The translations under genes were made by a program, and so were the position numbers. The notes under the pieces are model-generated. The model did no database searches, had not been told where the DNA came from, and was given only the letters and a program-made list of their open reading frames with translations. This document shows, piece by piece, positions 24,711 to 33,590 of a stretch of 64,000 bases of DNA (position 1 is its first letter; each line of letters begins with the position of its first letter). The DNA lies in contig NZ_JAIXHL010000003.1 in the NCBI RefSeq assembly GCF_030145815.1, positions 62,001-126,000 of the forward strand, in the 5' to 3' direction. Origin of the DNA: Sphingomonas sp. (lineage in GTDB: Bacteria; Pseudomonadota; Alphaproteobacteria; Sphingomonadales; Sphingomonadaceae).

Positions 24711-26471
24711 TTAGACCAGCGCCTTGGCTTCGTCGTCCATTTCGCCGGAAACCTCGGCGGCCTGGAGGAGCATGTCGGTATGGGCGGCGCCCGACGGGAT
24801 CATCGGGAAGCAGTTGGCGAGTTTCGCGACGCGGCAGTCGACGATGACCGGCCCGTCATGGGCCAGCATGTCGGCGATTCCCGCGTCGAGCTGATCGCGA
24901 TGCTCGATCAGAATGCCCTTCCAACCATAAGCTTCGGCGAGCTTGACGAAATCGGGCAGCGAGTCGCTGTAACTCTCCGAATAACGGCTCGAATAGGTCA
25001 GTTCCTGCCATTGGCGGACCATCCCCATATATTCGTTGTTCAAGATGAAGATCTTGACCGGCAGGCGATATTGGGTCGCGGTCGCCAGCTCCTGGATGTT
25101 CATCTGGATCGACGCTTCGCCGGCGATGTCGATCACCAGCGCTTTGGGGTTGCCCAACTGCGCGCCGATCGCGGCGGGCAGGCCGTAGCCCATTGTGCCC
25201 AGACCACCCGACGTCAGCCACTTGTTGGGCGCCTCGAAATGGAAGTGCTGCGCCGCCCACATCTGGTGCTGGCCAACCTCGGTCGTGATGATCGGGGCCT
25301 GGTCGCGCGTCGCCTCCCACAGCGCCTGGATCGCGCGCTGCGGCATGATCGTGCTGGCGTCGATGCCGGGGCCTTCCTCGGGGAAGTCTAGGCACTTGAC
25401 CGCGCGCCATCCTTCGATGCGGCGCCACCATTCGGACAGGTCGGGCTTGGGATGCTGGCGCGCCTTCCAGATACGCAGCATGTCCTCGAGCGCGTGGCCG
25501 ACATCGGCGACGATCGGCAGGTCGACGCGCACCGTCTTGTTCATCGACGAGCGGTCGATATCGATATGGATCTTCTTCGCATGCGGCGCGAAGGCGTCGA
25601 GCCGTCCCGTCACGCGATCGTCGAAGCGCGCGCCGACCGCGATGATCAGGTCGGCCTGATTCATCGCGTAATTGGCTTCATAGGTGCCGTGCATGCCAAG
25701 CATGCCGAGCCACTGGTCGGACGATGCCGGGAAGGCGCCAAGGCCCATCAGCGTGGAGGTCACCGGTGCGCCGGTGATCTTGGCCAGCTCGCGCAGCAGC
25801 TGCGACGCGCCGGGGCCGGAGTTGATGACGCCGCCGCCGGTGTAGAAGACGGGTCGTTCCGCCGCCGCGAGCATCTCGACCGCCACCTCGATCAGCGCCT
25901 TGTCGGCCTTCACCTGCGGGCGATAGGTTTTGTGCTGGATCGGGCCCGGCTTGGTGTAGCGCGCGGTGGCGATCTGGACGTCCTTGGGGATGTCGATCAC
26001 GACCGGGCCGGGGCGGCCGGAGGTCGCGATGTGGAACGCCTCATGCACCACCGCGCCCAGATGCGCGGGGTCCTTCACCAAATAATTATGCTTGGTGCAG
26101 TGGCGCGTGATGCCGACCGTGTCCGCCTCCTGAAACGCGTCGCTGCCGATCAGGTGCGTCGGGACCTGGCCGGTGATGACGACCATCGGGATCGAATCCA
26201 TCAGCGCATCGGTGATGCCGGTGACCGCATTGGTTGCGCCGGGGCCGGAGGTGACGAGCACCACGCCGGGCTTGCCGGTCGAGCGCGCATAGCCCTCCGC
26301 CGCGTGCGTCGCCGCCTGTTCGTGGCGGACGAGGATGTGGCGAATCCGCTTTTGCTTGAAGATCGCGTCGTAAATCGGGAGCACCGCGCCGCCGGGATAG
26401 CCGAACACGACCTCCACACCGAGGTCGACCAGCGCCTCGATCAGAATGTCTGCTCCGCTTTTCTCGGCCAC
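24711..26471 (-). CDS. ilvB: Acetolactate synthase, large (catalytic) subunit
   Basis: 586 residues, GTG start with AGGAG upstream. Three TPP-enzyme domains: N-terminal VVFGYPGGAVLPIYDAI with the catalytic Glu in RHEQAATHAAEGYA, a middle FAD-binding part, and the C-terminal Mg-TPP motif. In that motif the usual GDG/GDA is GEA (DIAGEASIQM), a conservative Asp to Glu at a metal ligand. A -35-like TTGACA lies about 75 bases upstream. It joins two pyruvates, or pyruvate and 2-oxobutyrate, in branched-chain amino acid synthesis. First gene of the ilvBNC operon. Confidence 0.96.
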   Translation of the reverse strand: MAEKSGADILIEALVDLGVEVVFGYPGGAVLPIYDAIFKQKRIRHILVRHEQAATHAAEGYARSTGKPGVVLVTSGPGATNAVTGITDALMDSIPMVVITGQVPTHLIGSDAFQEADTVGITRHCTKHNYLVKDPAHLGAVVHEAFHIATSGRPGPVVIDIPKDVQIATARYTKPGPIQHKTYRPQVKADKALIEVAVEMLAAAERPVFYTGGGVINSGPGASQLLRELAKITGAPVTSTLMGLGAFPASSDQWLGMLGMHGTYEANYAMNQADLIIAVGARFDDRVTGRLDAFAPHAKKIHIDIDRSSMNKTVRVDLPIVADVGHALEDMLRIWKARQHPKPDLSEWWRRIEGWRAVKCLDFPEEGPGIDASTIMPQRAIQALWEATRDQAPIITTEVGQHQMWAAQHFHFEAPNKWLTSGGLGTMGYGLPAAIGAQLGNPKALVIDIAGEASIQMNIQELATATQYRLPVKIFILNNEYMGMVRQWQELTYSSRYSESYSDSLPDFVKLAEAYGWKGILIEHRDQLDAGIADMLAHDGPVIVDCRVAKLANCFPMIPSGAAHTDMLLQAAEVSGEMDDEAKALV

Positions 26472-26556
26472 GGGTCGTCTCCTTGTTTGCCGCAGTGCAA
26501 TGCGATGGGGGAAGCGCGCTGCTATGCGTATGAATGATGCGTGTCAAGTGCTGTGA

Positions 26557-27486
26557 TTATACGATTCGTACGAAATTAGCCATTCGATTGATAATATCTG
26601 TCGCGTCGGTGCGCGGCCAGTCCGCCGGTGGCTGGTGACGCAGCCAGGTATATTGGCGCTTGGCATATTGCCGGGTCGCCGCCTGAGCGCGCTCAAGTGC
26701 CTCTGCGCGCCCGATTTCGCCGGCGAGCATCGCCGCGATCTCTGGCACCCCGATCGCCTTGCGTACCGGGGCTTCGGGCGGAATGTCGTCGCGGGCGAGC
26801 AGGGCGGCGACCTCATCGATCGCGCCCGCGTCGAACATCGCGGCGAGCCGGCGGTCGCAGCGTTCGGTCAGCCATGCGCGGTCGGGGAGGAGGATCAGCG
26901 GGGCTAGGTCGATCTGGTCGCCGATGCCGCCGACCTTGGCCTGTTGCCACTCGGAAAGGGTGCGGCCGGTGGCGGTCACGACCTCCAGCGCGCGGGCGAC
27001 GCGGGTAGTGTCGGCGGGGGCGAGGCGGGCGGCAGCTTCGGAGTCGCGCTCGGTCAGCAGGGCATGTGCCTCTGTGACAGGGAGCGCGCGCACCTCGGCA
27101 CGGATCGCAGGGTCGATCCCGGGGACCGGGGCAATGCCGTCGAGCAAGGTGCGGATATACATGCCGGTCCCGCCCACGAGGATGGGGAGGCTGCCGCGTG
27201 CCTGCGCCGCAGCGATCTCCGCCTTGGCTTCCGCCGCCCAGCGCGCGGCGGAATAGTCGTCGGTGCCGGTGACATGGCCGAACAGGCGGTGGGTTGCCTG
27301 TGCTTCTTCCGCCGCGGAGGGACGCGCGCTGAGCACGCGCAGCTCGGCATAAACCTGGGCTGAATCCGCGTTGATCACCGTGCCCCCGGTCGCCTGCGCG
27401 AGCGCGATCGCCAAAGCGGACTTGCCGCTGGCGGTTGGTCCTGCAATGAGCGCGACCCTTGGCCTGGAGGAGTGCGGCATGTTCAT
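26557..27486 (-). CDS. miaA: tRNA dimethylallyltransferase
   Basis: About 309 residues from ATG 27486, or 307 from ATG 27480. A longer frame to 27759 is antisense to serB and is rejected. P-loop [11 protein letters not shown] at the N-terminus, [17 protein letters not shown], and [13 protein letters not shown] are hallmark MiaA motifs; the C-terminal [12 protein letters not shown] also fits. It adds an isopentenyl group to A37 of tRNAs that read UNN codons. It faces serB: the two start codons overlap, so each promoter lies inside the other gene. Neither candidate start has a good ribosome site. It is 86 bases upstream of ilvB. Confidence 0.95.
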   Translation of the reverse strand: MNMPHSSRPRVALIAGPTASGKSALAIALAQATGGTVINADSAQVYAELRVLSARPSAAEEAQATHRLFGHVTGTDDYSAARWAAEAKAEIAAAQARGSLPILVGGTGMYIRTLLDGIAPVPGIDPAIRAEVRALPVTEAHALLTERDSEAAARLAPADTTRVARALEVVTATGRTLSEWQQAKVGGIGDQIDLAPLILLPDRAWLTERCDRRLAAMFDAGAIDEVAALLARDDIPPEAPVRKAIGVPEIAAMLAGEIGRAEALERAQAATRQYAKRQYTWLRHQPPADWPRTDATDIINRMANFVRIV

Positions 27487-28357
27487 CGCGACGCTGATAG
27501 CAGCGGATCGGCTCGAAGCGGCGGATATTTCCTCCGCGCTGGACAAGCTGAGCGATGCCGGGTGCGTCCCGCGCGGCGTGGAGACGCTGGACGAGGACAA
27601 GGCGAGCGACCTGTTCTTCGATTCCGATCCGGAAGCCGCGCGCGTGGCGCTGGAAGGGGCGTTTGATCGGGTCGACGTGGTCGTGCAGCCTGCGGAGGGG
27701 CGCGAGAAGGCGCTGATCGTCGCCGACATGGACTCCACCATGATCACCGTCGAATGCATCGACGAACTGGCCGACTATGCAGGGATCAAGGCGCAGATCG
27801 CCGAAGTGACCGAGGCGGCGATGCGCGGCGAGCTGGATTTTGCCGAGGCGCTGGACGCGCGGGTGGCGCTGCTCAAGGGGCTGGGCGCCGACGCAATCGA
27901 CCGCTGCCTGGCCGAGCGGGTGCGGCTGATGCCGGGCGCGCGGACATTGGTGCAGACAATGAAGGCGCGCGGGGCGACCGCGATCCTGGTGTCGGGTGGC
28001 TTTACGCGCTTTGCCGAGCCGGTGGGGGCGCAGATTGGGTTCGACCGGGTGATCGCGAATGAACTGCTGATCGAGGGTGACGCGCTGACCGGCGCGGTGA
28101 CCAAGCCGATCGTCGATTCATCGACCAAGGAAGTGACGCTGCTCGGCGCGATGGCGGAGCTGGGGCTGGACGCCTCGGCTACGCTGGCGGTCGGCGATGG
28201 GGCGAATGACCTCGCGATGATCCGCAAGGCTGGGCTGGGCGTCGCCTATCACGCCAAGCCGATCGTGGCAGCGGCGGCGGGCGCGCGGATCGACCATGGG
28301 GATCTGACGGCGTTGCTCTATGCGCAGGGGATTGCGCGGGGGGATTGGGTGGAGTGA
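27479..28357 (+). CDS. serB: Phosphoserine phosphatase
   Basis: 292 residues from ATG 27479 with GGAGGA nine bases before it. An N-terminal ACT-like region (about 1-75) precedes the HAD hydrolase domain. The nucleophile motif is [15 protein letters not shown]; motif II is VSGGFTRF and motif III and IV are [16 protein letters not shown]. It makes serine from phosphoserine in the last step of serine synthesis. It is divergent from miaA with overlapping start codons. Confidence 0.96.
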   Translation: MFIATLIAADRLEAADISSALDKLSDAGCVPRGVETLDEDKASDLFFDSDPEAARVALEGAFDRVDVVVQPAEGREKALIVADMDSTMITVECIDELADYAGIKAQIAEVTEAAMRGELDFAEALDARVALLKGLGADAIDRCLAERVRLMPGARTLVQTMKARGATAILVSGGFTRFAEPVGAQIGFDRVIANELLIEGDALTGAVTKPIVDSSTKEVTLLGAMAELGLDASATLAVGDGANDLAMIRKAGLGVAYHAKPIVAAAAGARIDHGDLTALLYAQGIARGDWVE

Positions 28358-28363
28358 TCTATT

Positions 28364-28524
28364 CCTCCCCTGCAGCGCAGGGGAGGGGGACCGCTCGCGA
28401 AGCGAGTGGTGGAGGGGCGGCCGCGCAGACGGCCGTGGAACAGCTCGGCAAAGTTCCGCCCTCTGCGAGGGCGGCCCCTCCGTCAGCACTGCGTGCTGCC
28501 ACCTCCCCTGCTGCGCAGGGGAGG
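28364..28524. repeat. Long fold-back intergenic repeat
   Basis: Both ends carry the same 23-base hairpin, CCTCCCCTGC/GCAGGGGAGG (28364-28386 and 28502-28524). Internal arms (GGAGGGGC near 28411, GCCCCTCC near 28473) also pair, so the whole 161 bp folds on itself. It sits between convergent serB and the SPOR/Sel1 gene. The hairpins resemble mobile palindromic elements seen in sphingomonads and relatives. Confidence 0.8.
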
Positions 28525-28532
28525 AGTGAGAT

Positions 28533-29549
28533 TTACTCCCGCACCGGCACGCACGGGCTTAGGCTGCGGCACGCTGCGCTCGCTTCGGCGCTGGAGGCGA
28601 AGGGGCCGACCAGCACCTTGGTCAGGCGGCCGGACTTCACATAGCTGACCTTGCGACCGGGGAAGCGGCCGCCGACCTGGGACCACAATTTCTGCGCGTT
28701 GCCGGCCTCGCCGAACGCGCCGAGCTGAAGTTTCCAGCCGCCGTCGCGGATTGCCGCCGTTGCCACCGGAGTGGGCGCAGGCTTCGGCGTCGGTTTGGGC
28801 GCAGGACGAACGATGGGTGGGGAGGGGCGCGTCTGCGCGCTTTCGGTCGGTGCGGGCGTCGGGGCCGGGATCGGGTCGCGCGGCTGATAGGCAGTGGAGG
28901 GCGGGAGCTGAGTTCGTCCGATTGCGGACGGCGGCTGGGTGCCGCGCGGCGGCTGAACGGCGGCGATGCTCGGACGGCCGGCGTCGCGTTCATAGACGCG
29001 CGCGAGTTCCAATCCCTTTTGCCGGTCGGCCAGCGAGATATAGCCGTCCATTTGCGCCTGTGACGTCGCTGCCTGGGGCAGCCCCTGCGCCGATGCGCGG
29101 ACGATCAGGGCATAGGCGCGGACCCAGTCCTTGGCCACCGCGTCGCCGTTGAACAACATCGTGCCCAGTACATATTGCGCGCGCGGTGCGCCGCGACCGG
29201 CCGCCTTTTCGAGCCATTCGACCGCTTGCAGCCGTTTGCCGTTCTCGAACAGCGCGAGGCCGTAATTCTCCTCGGCTTGAGGATGGCCTTGCAGCGCCGC
29301 CTTGCGGTACCATTCTTCGGCCTGGGCGAGGTCGGCGGGGACGCCGCGGCCGAATTTATAGGCCTGACCCATGTTGAACTGCGCATCGGCGTCGCCAGCC
29401 ACCGCCGGGCCGCGCCATTGCGCGACGGCGGCGCGATAGTCGCCGCGCTGCCATGCTTCGACCCCGGCCTTCACATCCGACTGTGCCAATGCCGGCACGC
29501 CGACCAGCAACGCGCCGACCGCCGCCGCCGCCCAGATCAACTGCTTCAT
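28533..29549 (-). CDS. Secreted Sel1-repeat protein with C-terminal SPOR domain
   Basis: 338 residues from ATG 29549. A signal peptide (LIWAAAAVGALLVGVPALA) is followed by Sel1-like TPR repeats (about 35-190; e.g. AQFNMGQAYKFGRGVPAD, AEENYGLALFENGKR), a Pro-rich linker (about 200-255) and a SPOR domain at the C-terminus (GWKLQLGAFGEAGNAQKLW ... VLVGPFASSAEAS). SPOR domains bind septal glycan strands lacking stem peptides, so the protein is probably at the division site. It is divergent from the ParA operon, whose last gene also encodes a SPOR protein. Confidence 0.9.
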   Translation of the reverse strand: MKQLIWAAAAVGALLVGVPALAQSDVKAGVEAWQRGDYRAAVAQWRGPAVAGDADAQFNMGQAYKFGRGVPADLAQAEEWYRKAALQGHPQAEENYGLALFENGKRLQAVEWLEKAAGRGAPRAQYVLGTMLFNGDAVAKDWVRAYALIVRASAQGLPQAATSQAQMDGYISLADRQKGLELARVYERDAGRPSIAAVQPPRGTQPPSAIGRTQLPPSTAYQPRDPIPAPTPAPTESAQTRPSPPIVRPAPKPTPKPAPTPVATAAIRDGGWKLQLGAFGEAGNAQKLWSQVGGRFPGRKVSYVKSGRLTKVLVGPFASSAEASAACRSLSPCVPVRE

Positions 29550-29590
29550 TCCGTCAGATCCCCGATCCCACCACGCCTGGATAATGCCAG

Positions 29591-29683
29591 TTAACCATAG
29601 CATGGCCAAGACATGCTTGCGCTTTGGTTAAGCCCGGCATGGGACATGTCCGGCGTACGACTACCGTATTAACCCCTTCTTAG
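29591..29683. promoter_or_regulatory. CtrA-like binding sites in the SPOR/parA divergent promoter region
   Basis: TTAACCAT (29591-29598) equals the CtrA half site known from Caulobacter. GGTTAA (29626-29631) is a second half site on the other strand. TTAA-N7-TTAG (29669-29683) is one base off the full consensus TTAA-N7-TTAA. All three lie in the 186 bp region between the SPOR/Sel1 gene and parA-like gene. TTAA is rare in DNA this rich in G+C. Confidence 0.5.
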
Positions 29684-29735
29684 CTTCCCGATGGCATCCC
29701 CAAGTCTGGGTAACCGGGATTTTTTCGAGGGGTCG

Positions 29736-30458
29736 ATGCGCGTATTAGCGATGGCATCACAAAAGGGTGGATCGGGCAAGACCACGCTGAGCGGGCACCT
29801 CGCGGTGCAGGCGCAGCGGTCGGGTGCCGGCCCCGTCGTGTTGATCGACATCGATCCGCAAGGGTCGCTCTCCGATTGGTGGAACGAGCGCGAGACGGAT
29901 TTCCCCGCCTTTGCGCAGACCACGGTCGCCCGGCTGGCTGCCGATCTTGAGGTGTTGCGCCAGCAGGGCTTTCGCCTCGCGGTGATCGATACCCCGCCAG
30001 CGATCACCATGGCGATCCAGAGCGTGATCCAGGTTGCCGAACTGATCGTCATTCCGACCCGCCCGTCGCCGCACGATCTGCGCGCCGTCGGCGCCACGGT
30101 CGATCTGTGCGACCGTGCGGGCAAGCCGCTGATCTTCGTCGTCAACGCCGCGACGCCCAAGGCCAAGATCACCAGCGAAGCCGCCGTCGCGCTGTCGCAG
30201 CACGGCACGGTCGCGCCGGTGACGCTGCACCACCGCACCGATTTTGCCGCATCGATGATCGACGGCCGCACCGTGATGGAGGTCGATCCGAACGGCAAGT
30301 CCGCCGCCGAGGTCACCGCGCTCTGGGCCTATATCAACGACCGGCTCGAAAAGAATTTTCGCCGCACCGTGTTCAGCGCGCCCGCCGTTGCGGCCGCGCC
30401 CCATGCCGCCTTTGCCGGGCGTCCGCAGGGTGGCTTTGGCCGCCGGGTGGTGAGCTGA
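29736..30458 (+). CDS. ParA/MinD-family ATPase
   Basis: 240 residues from ATG 29736, after GAGGGG; the frame is open to 29691 but without a ribosome site. The deviant Walker A is KGGSGKTT (residues 10-17), with signature Lys10. Walker A' is LIDIDPQGSLSDWW, and the Walker B strand ends AVIDTPPA. Such ATPases dimerise on DNA or membrane and position plasmids, chromosomes or protein cargo. No ParB or parS is present. Instead the next gene encodes a ribbon-helix-helix protein whose start overlaps this stop by one base, and then a SPOR protein. It has no MinD-type C-terminal membrane helix. Confidence 0.9.
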   Translation: MRVLAMASQKGGSGKTTLSGHLAVQAQRSGAGPVVLIDIDPQGSLSDWWNERETDFPAFAQTTVARLAADLEVLRQQGFRLAVIDTPPAITMAIQSVIQVAELIVIPTRPSPHDLRAVGATVDLCDRAGKPLIFVVNAATPKAKITSEAAVALSQHGTVAPVTLHHRTDFAASMIDGRTVMEVDPNGKSAAEVTALWAYINDRLEKNFRRTVFSAPAVAAAPHAAFAGRPQGGFGRRVVS

Positions 30459-30976
30459 TGTTCGGCTCCGCCAAGCCCGCCGCGTCGCTGTCTTCGGGCC
30501 TGCTCGCCCGCAAGGGACAGGCACGCCCCGCGATGCGCCCGCAAGGTTTTGTGGGCCTCGATCCGGGTACATCGCTCGACGATCTCGGCTGGAACGACAT
30601 GGGCAGCGATCTGCCGCCTGCGCCGACATATGAACCGGTGCCGCCGGTGCTGACCCAGCGGCAGACGCTGGTCGAAGAGTTTGCCCCGCCGCCGCAGCCC
30701 GTGGCCGCCCCCGTGGCGCCTGAACCCGAAACGCCGGCGCGCCCCGTATCGACCGCCACCGCCGCCCGGATCGGGCGCGAGGTCGGCGCGCGGAAGGGCA
30801 AGGCGGCGTTCACGCTTCGGCTCGATCACGACCGTCACCTCAAGCTGCGTCTCGCCTCGGCGGTCACTGGCCGCTCGGCGCAGGTTATCGTCACCGAGGC
30901 GCTCGATGCATTTCTTGAATCTTTGCCCGAACTGGGGGCGCTGGTTGACCGGCTCCCTGCGGGCAAGGCGCGCTGA
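30458..30976 (+). CDS. Small protein with C-terminal ribbon-helix-helix-like domain, ParA partner candidate
   Basis: 172 residues. The N-terminal 110 residues are Pro/Ala-rich and look disordered. The C-terminal 50 residues (KAAFTLRLDHDRHLKLRLAS, then SAQVIVTEALDAFLESLPEL) fit the strand-helix-helix pattern of CopG/RHH DNA-binding domains. Its ATG overlaps the ParA stop by one base. In type Ib plasmid partition, RHH proteins (ParG, omega) act as the centromere-binding partner and stimulate ParA ATPase through a flexible N-terminal tail; a similar role is inferred here. Confidence 0.7.
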   Translation: MFGSAKPAASLSSGLLARKGQARPAMRPQGFVGLDPGTSLDDLGWNDMGSDLPPAPTYEPVPPVLTQRQTLVEEFAPPPQPVAAPVAPEPETPARPVSTATAARIGREVGARKGKAAFTLRLDHDRHLKLRLASAVTGRSAQVIVTEALDAFLESLPELGALVDRLPAGKAR

Positions 30977-30995
30977 TCCAGGGGGACACAGAGCC

Positions 30996-32330
30996 ATGAA
31001 CGTTCGTCGCATTCTGACCATCTCGGTTTCGGCACTGGTGCTGGGTGCACCGATCGTCGGCGGCCCGACGCTGATCGGCGGCCTCGCCGTCGCCAGCAGC
31101 GGGGTTGAAAACGCCGATCTGCGCCGCGCCGCGAAGGAAGCCGCCGCCGCGACCAAGGCCCTGAAAAAGGGTGAGGGGCAAAAGGCGGTCACGCATGCCG
31201 AAGCAGCGGTGACGCTCGATCCGCGCAATGGCGAATACCGCAAGCTCCTCGGCGAATCCTATCTGTTCGCGGGCCGCTTCGTGTCGGCGGCGCAGGCGCT
31301 GAACGAGGCGCTGTCGCTCGATCCGGCCAATGGCCGCACCGCGCTCAACCTCGCGCTGGCGCAGATCGCGACCGGCGAGTGGGATGTCGCGCGCCAGACG
31401 CTGGCGACGCATTCGGCGACGATCCCCGCAAGCGACCGCGGCCTCGCCATGGCCTTGGCGGGTGATCCGGCCGGCGCGGTTGCGCTGTTGATGGAGATTG
31501 CGCGCCAGCCCGGCGCCGACGCCAAGACGCGCCAGAACCTTGCGCTCAGCCTCGCGCTCGCGGGCCAGTGGCCGCAGGCGCGGGCGATTGCCGCGCTCGA
31601 TCTGTCGCCTGACCAAGTCGATGGCCGCATGATGCAATGGGCGAGCTTTGCGCGCCCGCAGAACGCTTATGATCAGGTCGCGTCGCTGCTCGGCGTGACT
31701 CCGATCGCCGACAAGGGGCAGCCTGAGCGGCTCGCGCTGGCGCAAGCGATGACCAGCGCGGTTGCGGCGGCGCAGGTCGCCGATCCGGTCGAAACCTATA
31801 TGCCCGGCCCAGCGCCGGTCGAGGCGGTCGCTGCGGTTGCCGCTACGACCGTCGATGTGGCGGCGGCAGAAGTCGCACAAGGTCCGTCGATCACGGCGCC
31901 GAGCGGCCAACAGGTCGTCTTTGCGCCGCGTCAGGAGATCGTCCAGGCGATCCCGACCCGCGCGGTTCGCGCTGAGACATCGGTCGCCAGTGTTGGCGCA
32001 ACCAAGCCGGTCCGCGTCGATGTTTCGTCGACCCAGCGCTTCACCAAGGGCAGCTGGTATGTCCAGCTTGGTGCCTATGACAGCATCGGCGTCGCGCGTG
32101 ACGCATGGGGGCGGATGGTGCGCCGCACGCCGCAGCTCAAGAGCCTGACCCCGGCGAGCGCCAGCGTATCTACCAAGGCGGGGGCATTTCAGCGGCTGGC
32201 GGTCGGCGGGCTCGCCCGCGCCGATGCCGACGCGCTGTGCCGCGAAGTGCGCGGCGATGGTGGGAAGTGCTTCGTGCGCCCCGCAGCGGGTGACAAGCCG
32301 GCCGGATGGGCGCGCAGCGCGTCGCGCTGA
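30996..32330 (+). CDS. Secreted TPR protein with C-terminal SPOR domain
   Basis: 444 residues from ATG 30996 (GGGGG ribosome site). A signal sequence (ILTISVSALVLGAPIVGG) precedes TPR-like repeats (about 50-210; AEAAVTLDPRNGEYRKLLGE, AQALNEALSLDPANGRTALN), a linker, and a SPOR domain at about 345-430 (GSWYVQLGAYDSIGVARDAW). It is the third gene of the ParA-RHH operon, 19 bases after the RHH gene. The SPOR domain suggests septal peptidoglycan binding, the TPRs a protein partner. Confidence 0.88.
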   Translation: MNVRRILTISVSALVLGAPIVGGPTLIGGLAVASSGVENADLRRAAKEAAAATKALKKGEGQKAVTHAEAAVTLDPRNGEYRKLLGESYLFAGRFVSAAQALNEALSLDPANGRTALNLALAQIATGEWDVARQTLATHSATIPASDRGLAMALAGDPAGAVALLMEIARQPGADAKTRQNLALSLALAGQWPQARAIAALDLSPDQVDGRMMQWASFARPQNAYDQVASLLGVTPIADKGQPERLALAQAMTSAVAAAQVADPVETYMPGPAPVEAVAAVAATTVDVAAAEVAQGPSITAPSGQQVVFAPRQEIVQAIPTRAVRAETSVASVGATKPVRVDVSSTQRFTKGSWYVQLGAYDSIGVARDAWGRMVRRTPQLKSLTPASASVSTKAGAFQRLAVGGLARADADALCREVRGDGGKCFVRPAAGDKPAGWARSASR

Positions 32331-32350
32331 ACCACGCGACTGAATGAGAA

Positions 32351-32374
32351 AGGGCCGGGGTCACTCCCGGCCCT
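32351..32374. terminator. Shared terminator between the SPOR/TPR gene and the dihydroorotase-like gene
   Basis: AGGGCCGGG (32351-32359) pairs with CCCGGCCCT (32366-32374) around a 6-base loop. It lies in the 51 bp between two converging genes and can serve both. T-content after the stem is modest on each side. Confidence 0.65.
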
Positions 32375-32381
32375 GTTCGTT

Positions 32382-33590
32382 TCAGCGGACCTCGCTGCCG
32401 CCCTTGAACAGGCGGAGTGCCTTGCCCTGGACGGGCAAGCCGTCGAACGGGGTGTTGCCCGCCTTGCCCGGCATGGTGTCGGCGACGATCTGCCACGGCG
32501 CTTCGGGATCGATCAGCACCAGGTCGGCGGGCATGCCCGGAGCGAGCGTGCCGGTGTCGATGCCGAGGATCCGCGCCGGGTTGCGCGCGACGAGGGTGAA
32601 CAGGCGGTCGAGCGTCACATGCCCCTCACGCACCAGTCCCAACCCCAGCGTTAGCAGTGTCGCGGCACCGGCCATGCCCGGCGTCGCATCGGCGAACGGC
32701 AGGCGCTTTTCCTCCGGCCCGCGTGGGTCGTGGCCGGAGCAGAGGACGTCGATTGTCCCGTCGGCGAGCGCGGCGAGCGCGGCAAGTCGGTCGCTGTCGT
32801 CGCGCAGCGGCGGGGACAGGCGCGCGAAGGTGCGGAAGTCCGACAGGTTGATGTCGGACAGCAGCAGATGCGCTGGCGTAATGCCACAGGTGACACCCAC
32901 GCCCCGCGCCTTTGCCGCGCGGACAAGTGCGAACGCGGCGGCGGTGGTCAGCTGACGGAAATGGACCGCCGCGCCGGTCGCTTCGGCAAGGGTGAGATCG
33001 CGCTGGACCGCCAGTGCCTCCGCAATTGCGGGGGCAGCGGGGAGGCCGAGCCGGGTCGCAGTCTCGCCTTCGGTCGCCACAGCGTTGCGCGTCAGCCCGG
33101 CATCTTCGGCGTGCGAGATAACGACCAGCCCGCAATCGCGGGCATAGGCAAGGACGCGGCGCATCACGCCGCTATCGGCGATCCACCCACGCCCGGTGCC
33201 TACGGCGCGCGCGCCGACATCCGTGTTGGTCGCATACTCGGCGAGGTCCACGCCCTCCAGCCCGCGCGTCGCAGCGGCGATCGGGTGGACCCAGAGTTCG
33301 GGCTTGCCCATGTCGGCGGCGCGCTGGACGAGGCCGGGGCCGTCGAGCACGGGCGACTGATCGGGCATCAGCCCGATGCGTGCGATCCCGCCGGCGCGGC
33401 ACGCCGCCTTGTCCATCGCAAACACGCCGAGATCGGTGAGGGCGGGGGCGAGCAGCTTGCCGCCGCAGTCGATGACCTCGGCTCCCTCGGGCGCGCTGTC
33501 GACGATCCGTTCCTCGGCGACGAACAGGTCGCCGCTGCGCTCGCCACCCTCTGGGCAGACCAGCCGGGCGTTGCGGAAGATGCGGTTCAT
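32382..33590 (-). CDS. pyrX: Non-catalytic dihydroorotase-like protein (PyrC'/PyrX type)
   Basis: 402 residues from ATG 33590, overlapping the pyrB stop (ATGA). The amidohydrolase fold is clear ([25 protein letters not shown] near the end). The metal-binding D-x-H-x-H of active dihydroorotases is D53-L-G-V-F57, both histidines gone, and the later TDHAPH motif reads SGHDPR. The protein should therefore lack dihydroorotase activity. In Pseudomonas and others such a PyrC' is an obligatory structural partner of the PyrB catalytic chain. The immediate coupling to pyrB supports the same role here; an active pyrC must lie elsewhere. Confidence 0.85.
   Translation of the reverse strand: MNRIFRNARLVCPEGGERSGDLFVAEERIVDSAPEGAEVIDCGGKLLAPALTDLGVFAMDKAACRAGGIARIGLMPDQSPVLDGPGLVQRAADMGKPELWVHPIAAATRGLEGVDLAEYATNTDVGARAVGTGRGWIADSGVMRRVLAYARDCGLVVISHAEDAGLTRNAVATEGETATRLGLPAAPAIAEALAVQRDLTLAEATGAAVHFRQLTTAAAFALVRAAKARGVGVTCGITPAHLLLSDINLSDFRTFARLSPPLRDDSDRLAALAALADGTIDVLCSGHDPRGPEEKRLPFADATPGMAGAATLLTLGLGLVREGHVTLDRLFTLVARNPARILGIDTGTLAPGMPADLVLIDPEAPWQIVADTMPGKAGNTPFDGLPVQGKALRLFKGGSEVR

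Noticed and set aside
27487..27759. 91-residue N-terminal extension of MiaA
   Set aside because: It lies antisense to the serB coding region, is Ser-rich and is absent from the MiaA family, whose P-loop starts near residue 10.
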